The position numbers and the translations under genes were made by a program. The notes under the pieces were generated by a model. The model searched no databases, was not told the origin of the DNA, and saw only the letters and a list, made by a program, of their open reading frames with translations. A stretch of 64,000 nucleotides of DNA from Theodoxus fluviatilis (Eukaryota; Mollusca; Gastropoda; Cycloneritida; Neritidae). Where the stretch lies: contig JAWQFJ010000573.1 in the NCBI GenBank assembly GCA_034096865.1, positions 1 to 64,000 on the forward strand. The letters run 5' to 3'. Shown one piece after another: positions 34,379-45,484 of the stretch. Every line of letters begins with the position of its first letter. Positions within the stretch are counted from its first letter, which is position 1.

Positions 34379-34664
34379 CTAGGAGGAGGCCGCCTGTAGT
34401 GTCGTGTCCACCACACCAGGAGGCTCTGAAGGTTCCTCAGTGATTCTGTCAGGGTCTTTGAGGTGATCGTCCACTGGCTGTGAGTAACACCTAGAGCTGG
34501 CATAGTCGGCATCGTCCTGGTCATGGTTTCCAGGGCGACGTGGTACCATTCCCTCCCGTGGTCCGCTGTCTTCCATCCAACACCCATATGTTGCCATGGA
34601 GACTGGATGGTCGCCGGTGTAGTCGTTAATGTTGGTTTCGTACTGTTGAGAGCGGTTCCGCACT
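34379..34664 (-). CDS. Membrane-protein exon 7 (cytoplasmic tail), inverted left-arm copy
   Basis: This is identical at protein level to 50772-51057. In this arm the gene has exons 7 and 6, a truncated exon 5, and no exons 1-4, because the palindrome centre lies between exons 4 and 5. If the arm is real this is a 5'-truncated copy. If the arm is an assembly duplicate it is the other allele. Confidence 0.6.
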
Positions 34665-34671
34665 CTGTACA

Positions 34672-35280
34672 ATAATGAGAATTAATTGATGGTAAAGAGG
34701 GTAATGGATGTACGACAGAGTTAATTAATGTTTGAGAGGGTCATGGAATGTACGATAATGAGAGTTATTGTTAAAGAGGGTAATGGATGTACGACAGAGT
34801 TAATTATTGTTTGAGAGGGTCATGGAATGTACGATAATGAGAGTTAATGTTAAAGAGGGTAACGGATGTACGATAATGAGAGAGTTAATTGATGTAAAAG
34901 AGGGTAATGGATGTACGATAATGAGAGTTAATTAGTGTTAAAGAGGCTAAGTGATGTACCATAATGAGAATTAATTTATGGTAAAAAGGGTAATGGATGT
35001 ACGATAACGAGAGAGTTAATTAATGGTTAAAGGGTAATGGACGTACGATAGAGTTAATTAATGTTTGAGAGGGTAATGGAATGTACGATAATGAGACTTA
35101 ATGTTGAAGAGGGTAACGGGTGTACGATAATGAGAGTTAATTAATGTTAAAGAGGGTAATGGGTGTACGATAATGAGAGTTAATTAATGTTAAAGAGGGT
35201 AATGGGTGTACGATAATGAGAGTTAATTAGTGTTAAAGGGAGTGAGGAATGTGCGATAATGAGAGTGAATGGTAGAAAGG
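34672..35280. repeat. About 42-bp AT-rich minisatellite in intron 6
   Basis: Units contain GAGAGTTAATTAATG, TTAAAGAGGGTAATGG and TGTACGATAAT, quite diverged from one another (about 14 units). The mirror array is 50160-50765. Confidence 0.85.
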
Positions 35281-35694
35281 TTAAGGAAGACGGCTCATTT
35301 TCAAGGCAAGAAGAAAAGTTGAACGCGTGCTGGATGTGAATATTTTTAATGCAGCTTAGAATTATTAGAATGTGCCTAATTTTAGTTGGTACATGTATTT
35401 AGAAACAGTTGACAGATATTCGGTCCTCTCTTATAACTGTGCGTTTGTCGATACACGCATGCAGTCAATAACTGTGGTTTCTAACAATCTCAACTGTTTT
35501 CATTGCCTGTAATCATTCTGGCGCAATAAATCCTGCAATCATCTCAAAGTGACCCCGTGCAGAACTTGACGAGTCGTGAACATGGCACTTATTCAACAGT
35601 CCGCGCGTTCTTTCTGCAGGTTGGGATTGTATGGACGGCCATTTTAGTCCTTTATGGACAGGGAGGACTCTTGCAACAGGGGAAATGTGTGGGT

Positions 35695-35865
35695 GCATGC
35701 GTGTGTGTCTTTCCGTGTGTGTATGCGAGTGTGTCTTTCCGTGTGTGTATGCGTGTGTGTCTTTCCGTGTGTGTATGCGTGTGTGTCTTTCCGTGTGTGT
35801 ATGCGTGTGTGTCTTTCCGTGTGTGTATGCGTGTGTGTCTTTCCGTGTGTGTATGCGAGTCTACC
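35695..35865. repeat. About 26-bp (GTGTGTCTTTCCGTGTGTGTATGC) tandem repeat
   Basis: Seven near-identical units contain GTGTGTCTTTCCGTGTGTG and TATGC. The mirror copy is at about 49570-49740. Confidence 0.9.
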
Positions 35866-36179
35866 TTGATGACTACCTAGCTGCGCTGCCCAAGGCATTT
35901 GTCTAAATATATCGAAAATTCACTCACATACATGCAGATGATGCGTTTTAATTCTATAAAGAGAAAAGTATAATGATTAACCTTGTTGATCAAAATGTAG
36001 GCACATAAATTTTACAGTATTGGTGACTGCGAAACCTGTCATGGAAGGGTGCTTACGAGGGTCAAAAGAATCTTTATCAACATGTCACATTATGAATCAA
36101 CCACACAACAACTGATCAAATTGCAATGGCAACATTGCATGACCTTAGTAACTACATTCTTGTCATTAATCTGTCTATG

Positions 36180-36330
36180 CCTCCGACTGTCCGTCCGTCC
36201 GTCCGTCCGTCTGTCTGCCTGCTTGCATGCATGCCTGCCTGCCTGATTGTTTGCTTGTCTGCCTGCCTGCTTGCCTGCCTACCTGCCTGCTTGCCTGCCT
36301 GCCTGCCTACCTGCCTGCCAGCCTGCCTCG
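36180..36330. repeat. (CTGC/CTTGC)n and (GTCC)n tract
   Basis: CCGTCCGTCC is followed by TGCCTGCCTGC repeats. The mirror copy is at about 49105-49255. Confidence 0.9.
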
Positions 36331-36524
36331 CTACTCTTCACTTGTCTTTCCGCGACATGTTTCGATGACTATTTTTTAATGGTGTAACTACGTCGGAGGA
36401 ATCGTCGAGATGGCTCGCCCATCTTATCCAACGCTCTTCAAGATCTACAGCACTTGTTTTGCTGCAGGCTGGCCCTGTCTCGTGACCAAGCTGGCTGTAT
36501 CATATACCAAACGGACTTTCTTAC

Positions 36525-36609
36525 CGTCGTGAGTAGCAGAGGATGATGACGACGACCACACAGGCAAAGAGCAGACAGCCCACAACTATCAGCGCGATCC
36601 TCACTGAAG
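36525..36609 (-). CDS. Membrane-protein exon 6 (transmembrane), inverted left-arm copy
   Basis: This is the reverse complement of 48827-48911 with no coding difference, and both splice sites are intact. See the right-arm exon for description. Confidence 0.6.
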
Positions 36610-36889
36610 CTGTGGAGGAGACATGCAATATTGAGTGGAACAGATCCAACACATACTTTATCAGGGATAGGCTCCCTCGTGGTTCATTTGCATTGTGCGT
36701 ATCCCGAGTTCTCTGTCTGTTTGTTTGCTTGTTTGTTTTCGTTTTTGTTTTCCGCACACGCTATAATTTAAAAAGCTGTCAGAGCAGAAGTTGACATGGA
36801 AGAATGGGAGGACGATTTCTGACTGAGAAAACGGAGATGACATGGCGAGATGGAGCTTGAGATGCATATGCAACACGGAAGTCGCTGCC

Positions 36890-37950
36890 TGCTCGCATCT
36901 AACACCGTTCCTCGTATAGCGATCTAACACCGTTCCTCGTATAGCGATCTAACACCGTTCCTCGTATAGCGATCTAACACCGTTCCTTGTATAGCGATCT
37001 AACACCGTTCCTCGTATAGCGATCTAACACCGTTCCTTGTATAGCGATCTAACACCGTTCCTTGTATAGCGATCTAACACCGTTCCTCGTATAGCGATCT
37101 AACACCGTTCCTTGTATAGCGATCTAACACCGTTCCTCGTATAGCAATCTAACACCGTTCCTTGTATAGCGATCTAACACCGTTCCTCGTATAGCGATCT
37201 AACGCCGTTCCTTGTATAGCGATCTAACACCGTTCCTCGTATAGCAATCTAACGCCATTCCTTGTATAGCGATCTAACACCGTTCCTTGTATAGCAATCT
37301 AACACCGTTCCTCGTATAGCGATCTAACACCGTTCCTTGTATAGCGATCTAACACCGTTCCTCGTATAGCAATCTAACGCCGTTCCTTGTATAGCGATCT
37401 AACACCGTTCCTTGTATAGCAATCTAACACCGTTCCTCGTATAGCGATCTAACACCGTTCCTCGTATAGCGATCTAACACCGTTCCTCGTATAGCGATCT
37501 AACACCGTTCCTCGTATAGCGATCTAACACCGTTCCTCGTATAGCGATCTAACACCGTTCCTCGTATAGCAATCTAACACCGTTCCTCGTATAGCGATCT
37601 AACACCGTTCCTCGTATAGCGATCTAACGCCGTTCCTTGTATAGCGATCTAACACCGTTCCTCGTATAGCGATCTAACACCGTTCCTCGTATAGCGATCT
37701 AACACCGTTCCTCGTATAGCGATCTAACACCGTTCCTCGTATAGCGATCTAACACCGTTCCTTGTATAGCGATCTAACACCGTTCCTTGTATAGCGATCT
37801 AACACCGTTCCTCGTATAGCGATCTAACACCGTTCCTCGTATAGCGATCTAACACCGTTCCTCGTATAGCGATCTAACACCGTTCCTCGTATAGCGATCT
37901 AACACCGTTCCTCGTATAGCGATCTAACACCGTTCCTCGTATAGCGATCA
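36890..37950. repeat. 25-bp minisatellite, about 42 copies (left arm)
   Basis: The unit is GATCTAACACCGTTCCTCGT plus ATAGC. Units vary at C/T (CTCGT or CTTGT), at G/A (GATCT or AATCT) and at CACC/CGCC. The order of variants is a haplotype-like barcode. The mirror array is 47487-48540. Confidence 0.97.
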
Positions 37951-38031
37951 CTGGAAATCCTGTTTAGTGCGCAGGAAACGTCCATGAAATCGATTTTACG
38001 ATGTTTTGGTAAGACAATTTTTGGAAGTAGG

Positions 38032-38063
<32 letters not shown>

Positions 38064-38168
38064 GACAGAGAGAGAGAGACACACACACACAGACAGAGAG
38101 ACACACACACACAGACAGAGACACAAAGAGAGAGACAGAGACACACACAGAGATAGAGAGAGAGAGAT

Positions 38169-38817
38169 ATTGATTGATTGATTTATTGCGGCCGACGACC
38201 CGTCTTAGTACTATGCAATTTATGTACAGAAAAGAAAAATAGTGAAATGTACATAGCTGAAATTTGATGCTCTAATGTTCATCATGCATGAATAAAATGT
38301 TCTTAATGTACAGATCTTAAAACATTCGCCGTTGGCTATAAGTCCCTAGGTGAAGCATAGAACTGTATCATCATCGCGTATGTATAGGAATATAATTCAA
38401 TTAAATTATTTGTCACAGACAATGTGCACTATGATTAGTTCCATAATAAGGGCACTCATGCAAATATAAAATAGTTATCGCTTCCTCTTAAGGATGAAAG
38501 GCAGGTTGCCTCCTGCATACTTTAAATATACATTTAAAACGTACAATCAGCTCTTTGTCCCACTTCTACCGTAAATGAACTTTCACATGGTTACCTAACC
38601 TACAACTGGCGGATTTTGGCCACTGACGATTAAAAGAAAATTCATGTACAATGCCCCTGTGCCTATTGCTTACACACTGCCTGGTTTCTTAATGCAAGCG
38701 CATAATAGATGTACATTGCAATCTCTCTGGTTTTCTCCGCGCCTTGTCCATCTATCAAGTAGGCATGTGGTGTACCCCGGTCGATGGAACCGATGTGTTC
38801 TCACGATGTACTTAGAA
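38169..38817 (-). mobile_element. Retroelement 3' part with (ATCA)n tail between two TC tracts (left arm)
   Basis: On the minus strand it ends CGTCGGCCGCAATAAATCAATCAATCAAT, split here as CGTCGGCCGCAATAAA plus three ATCA units, followed by TC microsatellite. Its other end (38817) abuts a second TC microsatellite. The AATAAA plus tetranucleotide tail is characteristic of CR1/L2-like elements. The right-arm copy is 46622-47268. Confidence 0.5.
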
Positions 38818-38863
38818 GAGAGAGAGAGAGAGAGAGAGAAGAGAGAGAGAGAAGAAGAGAGAG

Positions 38864-39953
38864 AACGAACGAACGAACGAACGAAAAGTTTATTGTTCAG
38901 GCCACCGGCCTATTACAATATGTTGTAAATTACTCAAACGAAAAACACAACAGTCGGGGGGGATGGGGGGGGGGGGGGGAGGGGGGGGGGGTAAAGACTT
39001 CGACAATAAGTCTTGTTGAGCGAATCGCGGAAATCGAATAAGTTCATGACTGTCCATCTCGCCAATTACCTCCTCTTGGAGCGCCAGGGCTGTTGCCGAC
39101 GACGGGGTGGATGGGCACAGGTCGTACCTTCCTCCTGCTCGGGTGGTGGAGTAGCCGCACCGAGACAGCTGCGCTGTGCTCTGGACGAAACACCCGCAGT
39201 CGAAGGGGTCGGCGGCTGTGACGAAGTCTCGATGAATGCACGATCGACACGCGTGTCACTTGCCACGGAGGCAGCACACTCAACCGCCTTTGCCTCTGCC
39301 TCACGTTGCAACTTGTCTCTGAAGGGCTGCATCACTTTATCCACGATCTGCCGTATTGTATCGGAGCGCTCCGACTTCTCTAGCGCTGCCTGTTCGCTGT
39401 CCGCCGACGAGGCTGTGCTTTCTTGGTTGGAAGCTGATGTGTCGTCCGTTGACCCACTTTCAGTGCTTGCACACTTCTCAGCATGCTTTTCTCGTGCGTT
39501 GCTGGGGTTTGGCGAGTACAGCGCAGCGGGCAAGGTGGACGACGAAACTGATGGAGTTTCTTGTTGACTGGATTCAGGACAAGCAGTGGAGGGACCAAAA
39601 CTCGATGGAGCTTGCTCACCAGCAAAGTTGGTGCTGCGGTGTTTGTTGCGTCTCTGCTGGTCTCTGCGCAGTTGGGCGGGGGGCTTTCTTCTCCAGCAGT
39701 TTGTCGATTGCTCGAAAGAAGATGGCTGGCCAGCTTGGGACGTGAATCTGAGAACCACGACAGTAGTATTGCGTTCGCCAAATACTTTAAATGAGGACAT
39801 GGTATCGCTGCCCAGAAGAGTGGAAAGCATCACCTCCAATGCAGCTGGGATACCAGTTACTGGCATGCTTCACTATCTTTTCTCTACAACCGGCGAAAAT
39901 ACAGGAGAGCGACGTGAATACGTCCTGCTACTGCGGTGAGCGCGCCGGAAGTG
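38864..39953 (-). mobile_element. 1.1-kb retroposon with 266-codon ORF and (TTCG)n tail (left arm)
   Basis: Same element as 45485-46571 in mirror orientation. The ORF (39066-39866, minus) is identical in both arms. GA/TC microsatellite flanks both ends. Confidence 0.55.
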
Positions 39954-40019
39954 TGAGAGAGAGAGAGACAGACAGACAGACAGAGCGAGAGAGAGACAGA
40001 GCGAGAGAGAGAGAGACAG

Positions 40020-40057
<38 letters not shown>

Positions 40058-40103
40058 CGAGAGAGCGAGCGAGAGAGAGAGAGAGGGAGAGAGAGAGCGA
40101 GAG

Positions 40104-40141
<38 letters not shown>

Positions 40142-40177
40142 CGAGAGAGAGACAGAGCGAGAGAGAGAGAGAGAGAC

Positions 40178-40216
40178 GAATGTCGAGAGTGGGAGGAACC
40201 GTGGACGGCAGGGGCA
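40178..40216 (-). pseudogene. Membrane-protein exon 5, truncated left-arm copy
   Basis: The acceptor and first 39 or so bases match exon 5 of the right arm (45138-45176). The homology then stops and GA microsatellite takes over. The remaining half of the exon, its donor and the following bases are missing, in all about 75 bp compared with the right arm. As it stands this copy cannot splice to exon 6. Confidence 0.7.
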
Positions 40217-40376
40217 CTGGGAGACATTTATAAAAAGTCAGTTCCACAGTTTGTGCTAATCAACTAGAGTCATTGAGACATGCCTTTCTCTTACTCTAAC
40301 TAGCTCTGTGATTTTCGTGATCAGTGGCCTTAACTAGTCTACAGAGGCTGTGAGACCCTAAAACTCCATTATTCAT

Positions 40377-40575
40377 CGTCCTCCTCCTCCTCCTCCTCCT
40401 CCTCCTCCTCCTCCTCCTCCTCCTCCTCCTCCTCCTCCTCCTCCTCCTCCTCCTCCTCCTCCTCCTCCTCCTCCTCCTCCTCCTCCTCCTCCTCCTCCTC
40501 CTCCTCCTCCTCCTCCTCCTCCTCCTCCTCCTCCTCCTCCTTCGTCGTCGTCGTCGTCTTCGTCGTCGTCGTCGT
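40377..40575. repeat. (CTC)n / (GTC)n trinucleotide tract (left arm)
   Basis: About 165 bases of CTC are followed by GTC repeats. The mirror tract in the right arm (44935-45029) has only about 55 bases of the GAG run and lacks about 55 bp of flanking sequence that the left arm keeps. Confidence 0.95.
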
Positions 40576-40684
40576 AGTCGTCGTCGACCGTCGTCTCATT
40601 ACACGATGCCTACATTTATAAAACCCAATATTTTGTTTACATCCCGTTCTGCCGATACTTTATTGCTCTCTGATCCAGTACTAA

Positions 40685-42542
40685 AGGCGCCTACACACGT
40701 ACCGGTTGTCCCCCGGTTTTGCTGCCGATCCGGTCAAAAATCGAAACCGTGGACTAATCCGGTGTGACATCGCCGATGGTAACTCATCGCGCATGGTTCT
40801 GCGCATGCGTCAAAACCGAAAGTGACGCGTGTATCGCGCCTTGTTCAAAGGTGATGTGCCGCGAGACTTTAGATTTTGTGTTTTTCGGTCAATGTGTTCA
40901 TTTATTGACCGAAAAACACAAAATCTAAAGTCTCGCGGCACATCACCTTTGAACAAGGCGCGATACACGCGTCACTTTCGGTTTTGACGCATGCGAAGAA
41001 CCATGCGCGATGAAGTTACCATCGGCGATGTCACACCGGCACGGTTCTTGTGACTAGGGCTGGCTCTATTTCCCGACCCCTCCGGACCGGTTCATATGCC
41101 CGGCAACGCGAGATCTCGCGTTGTGGCGACTTAGTCGCCAATTTTAATGGCGGACGCTGTCGTCGCTTCAGTCAGGAAAAGGTGTATTTGGGGATACTAC
41201 AAACCAATCCAAAGAAAAGGTAAGCCATGAACATCATTAATTTATCAAAGCTGTATGTTGAATGCGTCAATAAGTTGTGAAAGCTCCTACATTGTAAAAT
41301 TGGAAATGCGGGTCAATGCACCTTCACGCGAAATCTGTCAGCGGCTTTCGTTGCGTGCATGTTCCTCACAGAAAACGCTGTATTGATACTAAAACCCCAT
41401 CCAAAGAAAATGTAAGCCATGAACAGCATTAATTTATCAAAGCTGTATGTTGAATGCATCAATAGGTTGTGAAAGTTCTGCATTTTACAATTCGCAATGC
41501 AGGTCGATGCACATCTACACAGCAAAGAATGTGTCGATCACCACGGCTCGCTCCACTGCTAATTATTTTGCGCGTTCCTCACAGAAAACGCTGTATTGAT
41601 ACTAAAACCCCATCCAAAGAAAATGTAAGCCATGAACAGCATTAATTTATCAAAGCTGTATGTTGAATGCATCAATAAGTTGTGAAAGCTCCTACATTGT
41701 AAATTGGAAATGCGGGTCAATGCACCTTCACGCGAAATCTGTCAGCGGCTTTCGTTGCGTGCATGTTCCTCACAGAAAACGCTGTATTGATACTAAAACC
41801 CCATCCAAAGAAAATGTAAGCCATGAACAGCATTAATTTATCAAAGCTGTATGTTGAATGCATCAATAAGTTGTGAAAGTTCTGCATTTTACAATTCGCA
41901 ATGCAGGTCGATGCACATCTACACAGCGAAGAATGTGTCGATCACCACGGCTCGCTCCACTGCTAATTATTTTGCGCGTTCCTCACAGAAAACGCTGTAT
42001 TGATACTAAAACCCCATCCAAAGAAAATGTAAGCCATGAACAGCATTAATTTATCAAAGCTGTATTTTGAATGCATCAATAAGTTGTGAAAGCTCCTACA
42101 TTGTAAAATTGGAAACGTGGGTCAATGCACCTTCACGCGAACTCTGTCAGCGGCTTTTGTTGCGTGCATGTTCACACAGAAAACGCTGATTTTTGGGGAT
42201 AATAGAAACACTTCCAAAGAAAATGTAAGCCATGAACAGCATTAATTTATCAAAGCTGTATGCTGAATGCGTCAATAGGTCGTGAAAGCTCCTAATCCAG
42301 ATCCAGATATTTTACAAATCGAATGCAGATCACACGCATACAGCTACACGTGGTAGCGTCGTTGTCATAGTGCGGCGAAGGGACGTAACTCTAAATTCTG
42401 ACCTCGCTTCACGTAGTGAAAATCGCTCGATTGCGCTGTCAGAAGAAATCTCGGTGTCTGGCTGCCAACCCTGTTTTTACACGCACGGTCAGCCGGATCG
42501 GGAGCAAAACCAGCTTGAAAAACGTAACGTGTGTAGGCGCCT
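40685..42542 (-). mobile_element. TIR transposon with TTA target duplication (left-arm copy, 1858 bp)
   Basis: This is the mirror of 42972-44829. It has AGGCGCCTACACACGT termini in inverted orientation and TAA on both flanks (40682-40684 and 42543-42545). It contains the hairpin MITE at 40763-41035. Confidence 0.75.
40763..41035. mobile_element. 273-bp hairpin MITE nested in the TIR transposon (left arm)
   Basis: The sequence is almost one perfect inverted repeat from TGTGACATCGCCGATGG to CCATCGGCGATGTCACA with a loop of about 10 bases. It is flanked by CCGG at 40759-40762 and 41036-41039. The empty site, with one CCGG, is at 14644-14647 in the first copy of the host transposon. Confidence 0.85.
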
Positions 42543-42662
42543 TAACGCACCGACACAGCAAGTGTGCGTCGCACTGCACTGAACCGTTTCCACCTCCTGA
42601 GGTGCGCGGTTTTACTCCTGTGTAAAACGGCAGTACAGTGCGGGTCCAGCTAACACATAAGC

Positions 42663-42851
42663 CTTGTTCACGAGGCGCAGCAATGTGCAGCGCTGCACAG
42701 CGCTTGCGCCGTGAAACGGCTTGTTCAGGACGCGTAGCGCTGCAAGCGCTGCATGTGATTCGGCGCTTTGCAGCGCTGCGCGTCTTGAACAAGCCGTTTC
42801 ACGGCGCAAGCGCTGTGCAGCGCTGCTCCAGTGCTGCGCCTCGTGAACAAG
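42663..42851. mobile_element. Hairpin MITE at the exact centre of the giant palindrome
   Basis: Same 189-bp element as 12830-13018. Here both sides are the sequence normally found only on its right (GCTTATGTGTTAGCTGG), in opposite orientations. There is no spacer apart from the hairpin itself. Confidence 0.85.
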
Positions 42852-42971
42852 GCTTATGTGTTAGCTGGACCCGCACTGTACTGCCGTTTTACACAGGAGT
42901 AAAACCGCGCACCTCAGGAGGTGGAAACGGTTCAGTGCAGTGCGACGCACACTTGCTGTGTCGGTGCGTTA

Positions 42972-44829
42972 AGGCGCCTACACACGTTACGTTTTTCAAG
43001 CTGGTTTTGCTCCCGATCCGGCTGACCGTGCGTGTAAAAACCGGGTTGACAGCCAGACACCGAGATTTCTTCTGACAGCGCAATCGAGCGATTTTCACTA
43101 CGTGAAGCGAGGTCAGAATTTAGAGTTACGTCCCTTCGCCGCACTATGACAACGACGCTACCACGTGTAGCTGTATGCGTGTGATCTGCATTCGATTTGT
43201 AAAATATCTGGATCTGGATTAGGAGCTTTCACGACCTATTGACGCATTCAGCATACAGCTTTGATAAATTAATGCTGTTCATGGCTTACATTTTCTTTGG
43301 AAGTGTTTCTATTATCCCCAAAAATCAGCGTTTTCTGTGTGAACATGCACGCAACAAAAGCCGCTGACAGAGTTCGCGTGAAGGTGCATTGACCCACGTT
43401 TCCAATTTTACAATGTAGGAGCTTTCACAACTTATTGATGCATTCAAAATACAGCTTTGATAAATTAATGCTGTTCATGGCTTACATTTTCTTTGGATGG
43501 GGTTTTAGTATCAATACAGCGTTTTCTGTGAGGAACGCGCAAAATAATTAGCAGTGGAGCGAGCCGTGGTGATCGACACATTCTTCGCTGTGTAGATGTG
43601 CATCGACCTGCATTGCGAATTGTAAAATGCAGAACTTTCACAACTTATTGATGCATTCAACATACAGCTTTGATAAATTAATGCTGTTCATGGCTTACAT
43701 TTTCTTTGGATGGGGTTTTAGTATCAATACAGCGTTTTCTGTGAGGAACATGCACGCAACGAAAGCCGCTGAGAGTTCGCGTGAAGGTGCATTGACCCGC
43801 ATTTCCAATTTTACAATGTAGGAGCTTTCACAACTTATTGACGCATTCAACATACAGCTTTGATAAATTAATGCTGTTCATGGCTTACATTTTCTTTGGA
43901 GGGGGTTTTAGTATCAATACAGCGTTTTCTGTGAGGAACGCGCAAAATAATTAGCAGTGGAGCGAGCCGTGGTGATCGACACATTCTTTGCTGTGTAGAT
44001 GTGCATCGACCTGCATTGCGAATTGTAAAATGCAGAACTTTCACAACCTATTGATGCATTCAACATACAGCTTTGATAAATTAATGCTGTTCATGGCTTA
44101 CATTTTCTTTGGATGGGGTTTTAGTATCAATACAGCGTTTTCTGTGAGGAACATGCACGCAACGAAAGCCGCTGACAGATTTCGCGTGAAGGTGCATTGA
44201 CCCGCATTTCCAATTTTACAATGTAGGAGCTTTCACAACTTATTGACGCATTCAACATACAGCTTTGATAAATTAATGATGTTCATGGCTTACCTTTTCT
44301 TTGGATTGGTTTGTAGTATCCCCAAATACACCTTTTCCTGACTGAAGCGACGACAGCGTCCGCCATTAAAATTGGCGACTAAGTCGCCACAACGCGAGAT
44401 CTCGCGTTGCCGGGCATATGAACCGGTCCGGAGGGGTCGGGAAATAGAGCCCGCCCTAGTCACAAGAACCGTGCCGGTGTGACATCGCCGATGGTAACTT
44501 CATCGCGCATGGTTCTTCGCATGCGTCAAAAACCGAAAGTGACGCGTGTATCGCGCCTTGTTCAAAGGTGATGTGCCGCGAGACTTTAGATTTTGTGTTT
44601 TTCGGTCAATAAATGAACACATTGACCGAAAAACACAAAATCTAAAGTCTCGCGGCACATCACCTTTGAACAAGGCGCGATACACGCGTCACTTTCGGTT
44701 TTGACGCATGCGCAGAACCATGCGCGATGAGTTACCATCGGCGATGTCACACCGGATTAGTCCACGGTTTCGATTTTTGACCGGATCGGCAGCAAAACCG
44801 GGGGACAACCGGTACGTGTGTAGGCGCCT
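42972..44829 (+). mobile_element. TIR transposon with TTA target duplication (complete, 1858 bp)
   Basis: Termini are AGGCGCCTACACACGT and its complement, imperfect inverted repeats of about 55 bp, with TTA on both flanks (42969-42971 and 44830-44832). A 3-bp TWA duplication is the hallmark of PIF/Harbinger elements, so a non-autonomous Harbinger-type element is the best guess. The interior has six tandem subunits of about 190-216 bp and a nested hairpin MITE. No transposase ORF is present. Confidence 0.75.
44478..44751. mobile_element. 274-bp hairpin MITE nested in the TIR transposon (right arm)
   Basis: Mirror of 40763-41035, flanked by CCGG at 44474-44477 and 44752-44755. The loop is inverted relative to the left copy, as expected of an exact mirror. 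A few bases differ (TTCGCATGCG versus CTGCGCATGCG), so the arms are not strictly identical. Confidence 0.85.
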
Positions 44830-45137
44830 TTAGTACTGGATCAGAGAGCAATAAAGTATCGGCAGAACGGGATGTAAACAAAATATTGGGTTTTATAAAT
44901 GTAGGCATCGTGTAATGAGACGACGGTCGACGACGACTACGACGACGACGACGAAGACGACGACGACGACGAAGGAGGAGGAGGAGGAGGAGGAGGAGGA
45001 GGAGGAGGAGGAGGAGGAGGAGGAGGAGGCTGATCACGAAAATCACAGAGCTAGTTAGAGTAAGAGAAAGGCATGTCTCAATGACTCTAGTTGATTAGCA
45101 CAAACTGTGGAACTGACTTTTTATAAATGTCTCCCAG

Positions 45138-45233
45138 TGCCCCTGCCGTCCACGGTTCCTCCCACTCTCGACATTCAAGACAATGACACTAAAGACAATG
45201 TCACCACCGCCATGCCTGGGAGTTCTCGAGAAG
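45138..45233 (+). CDS. Single-pass membrane protein, exon 5 (juxtamembrane stalk)
   Basis: After the acceptor ATGTCTCCCAG it encodes PLPSTVPPTLDIQDNDTKDN, then VTTAMPGSSRE, a Pro/Ser/Thr-rich stalk just outside the membrane. It joins exon 4 (ends phase 1 at 10864) and exon 6 in phase 1. The donor is GTTTGT, moderately weak. Frame continuity with exons 1-4 ties the right arm, rather than the left, to the single-copy sequence at the start of the window. Confidence 0.65.
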
Positions 45234-45235
45234 GT

Positions 45236-45484
<249 letters not shown>

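Noticed and set aside
39013..39567. 184-residue antisense ORF opposite the retroposon ORF
   Set aside because: It is a shadow of the 266-residue ORF on the other strand; composition and the retroposon tail orientation favour the latter.
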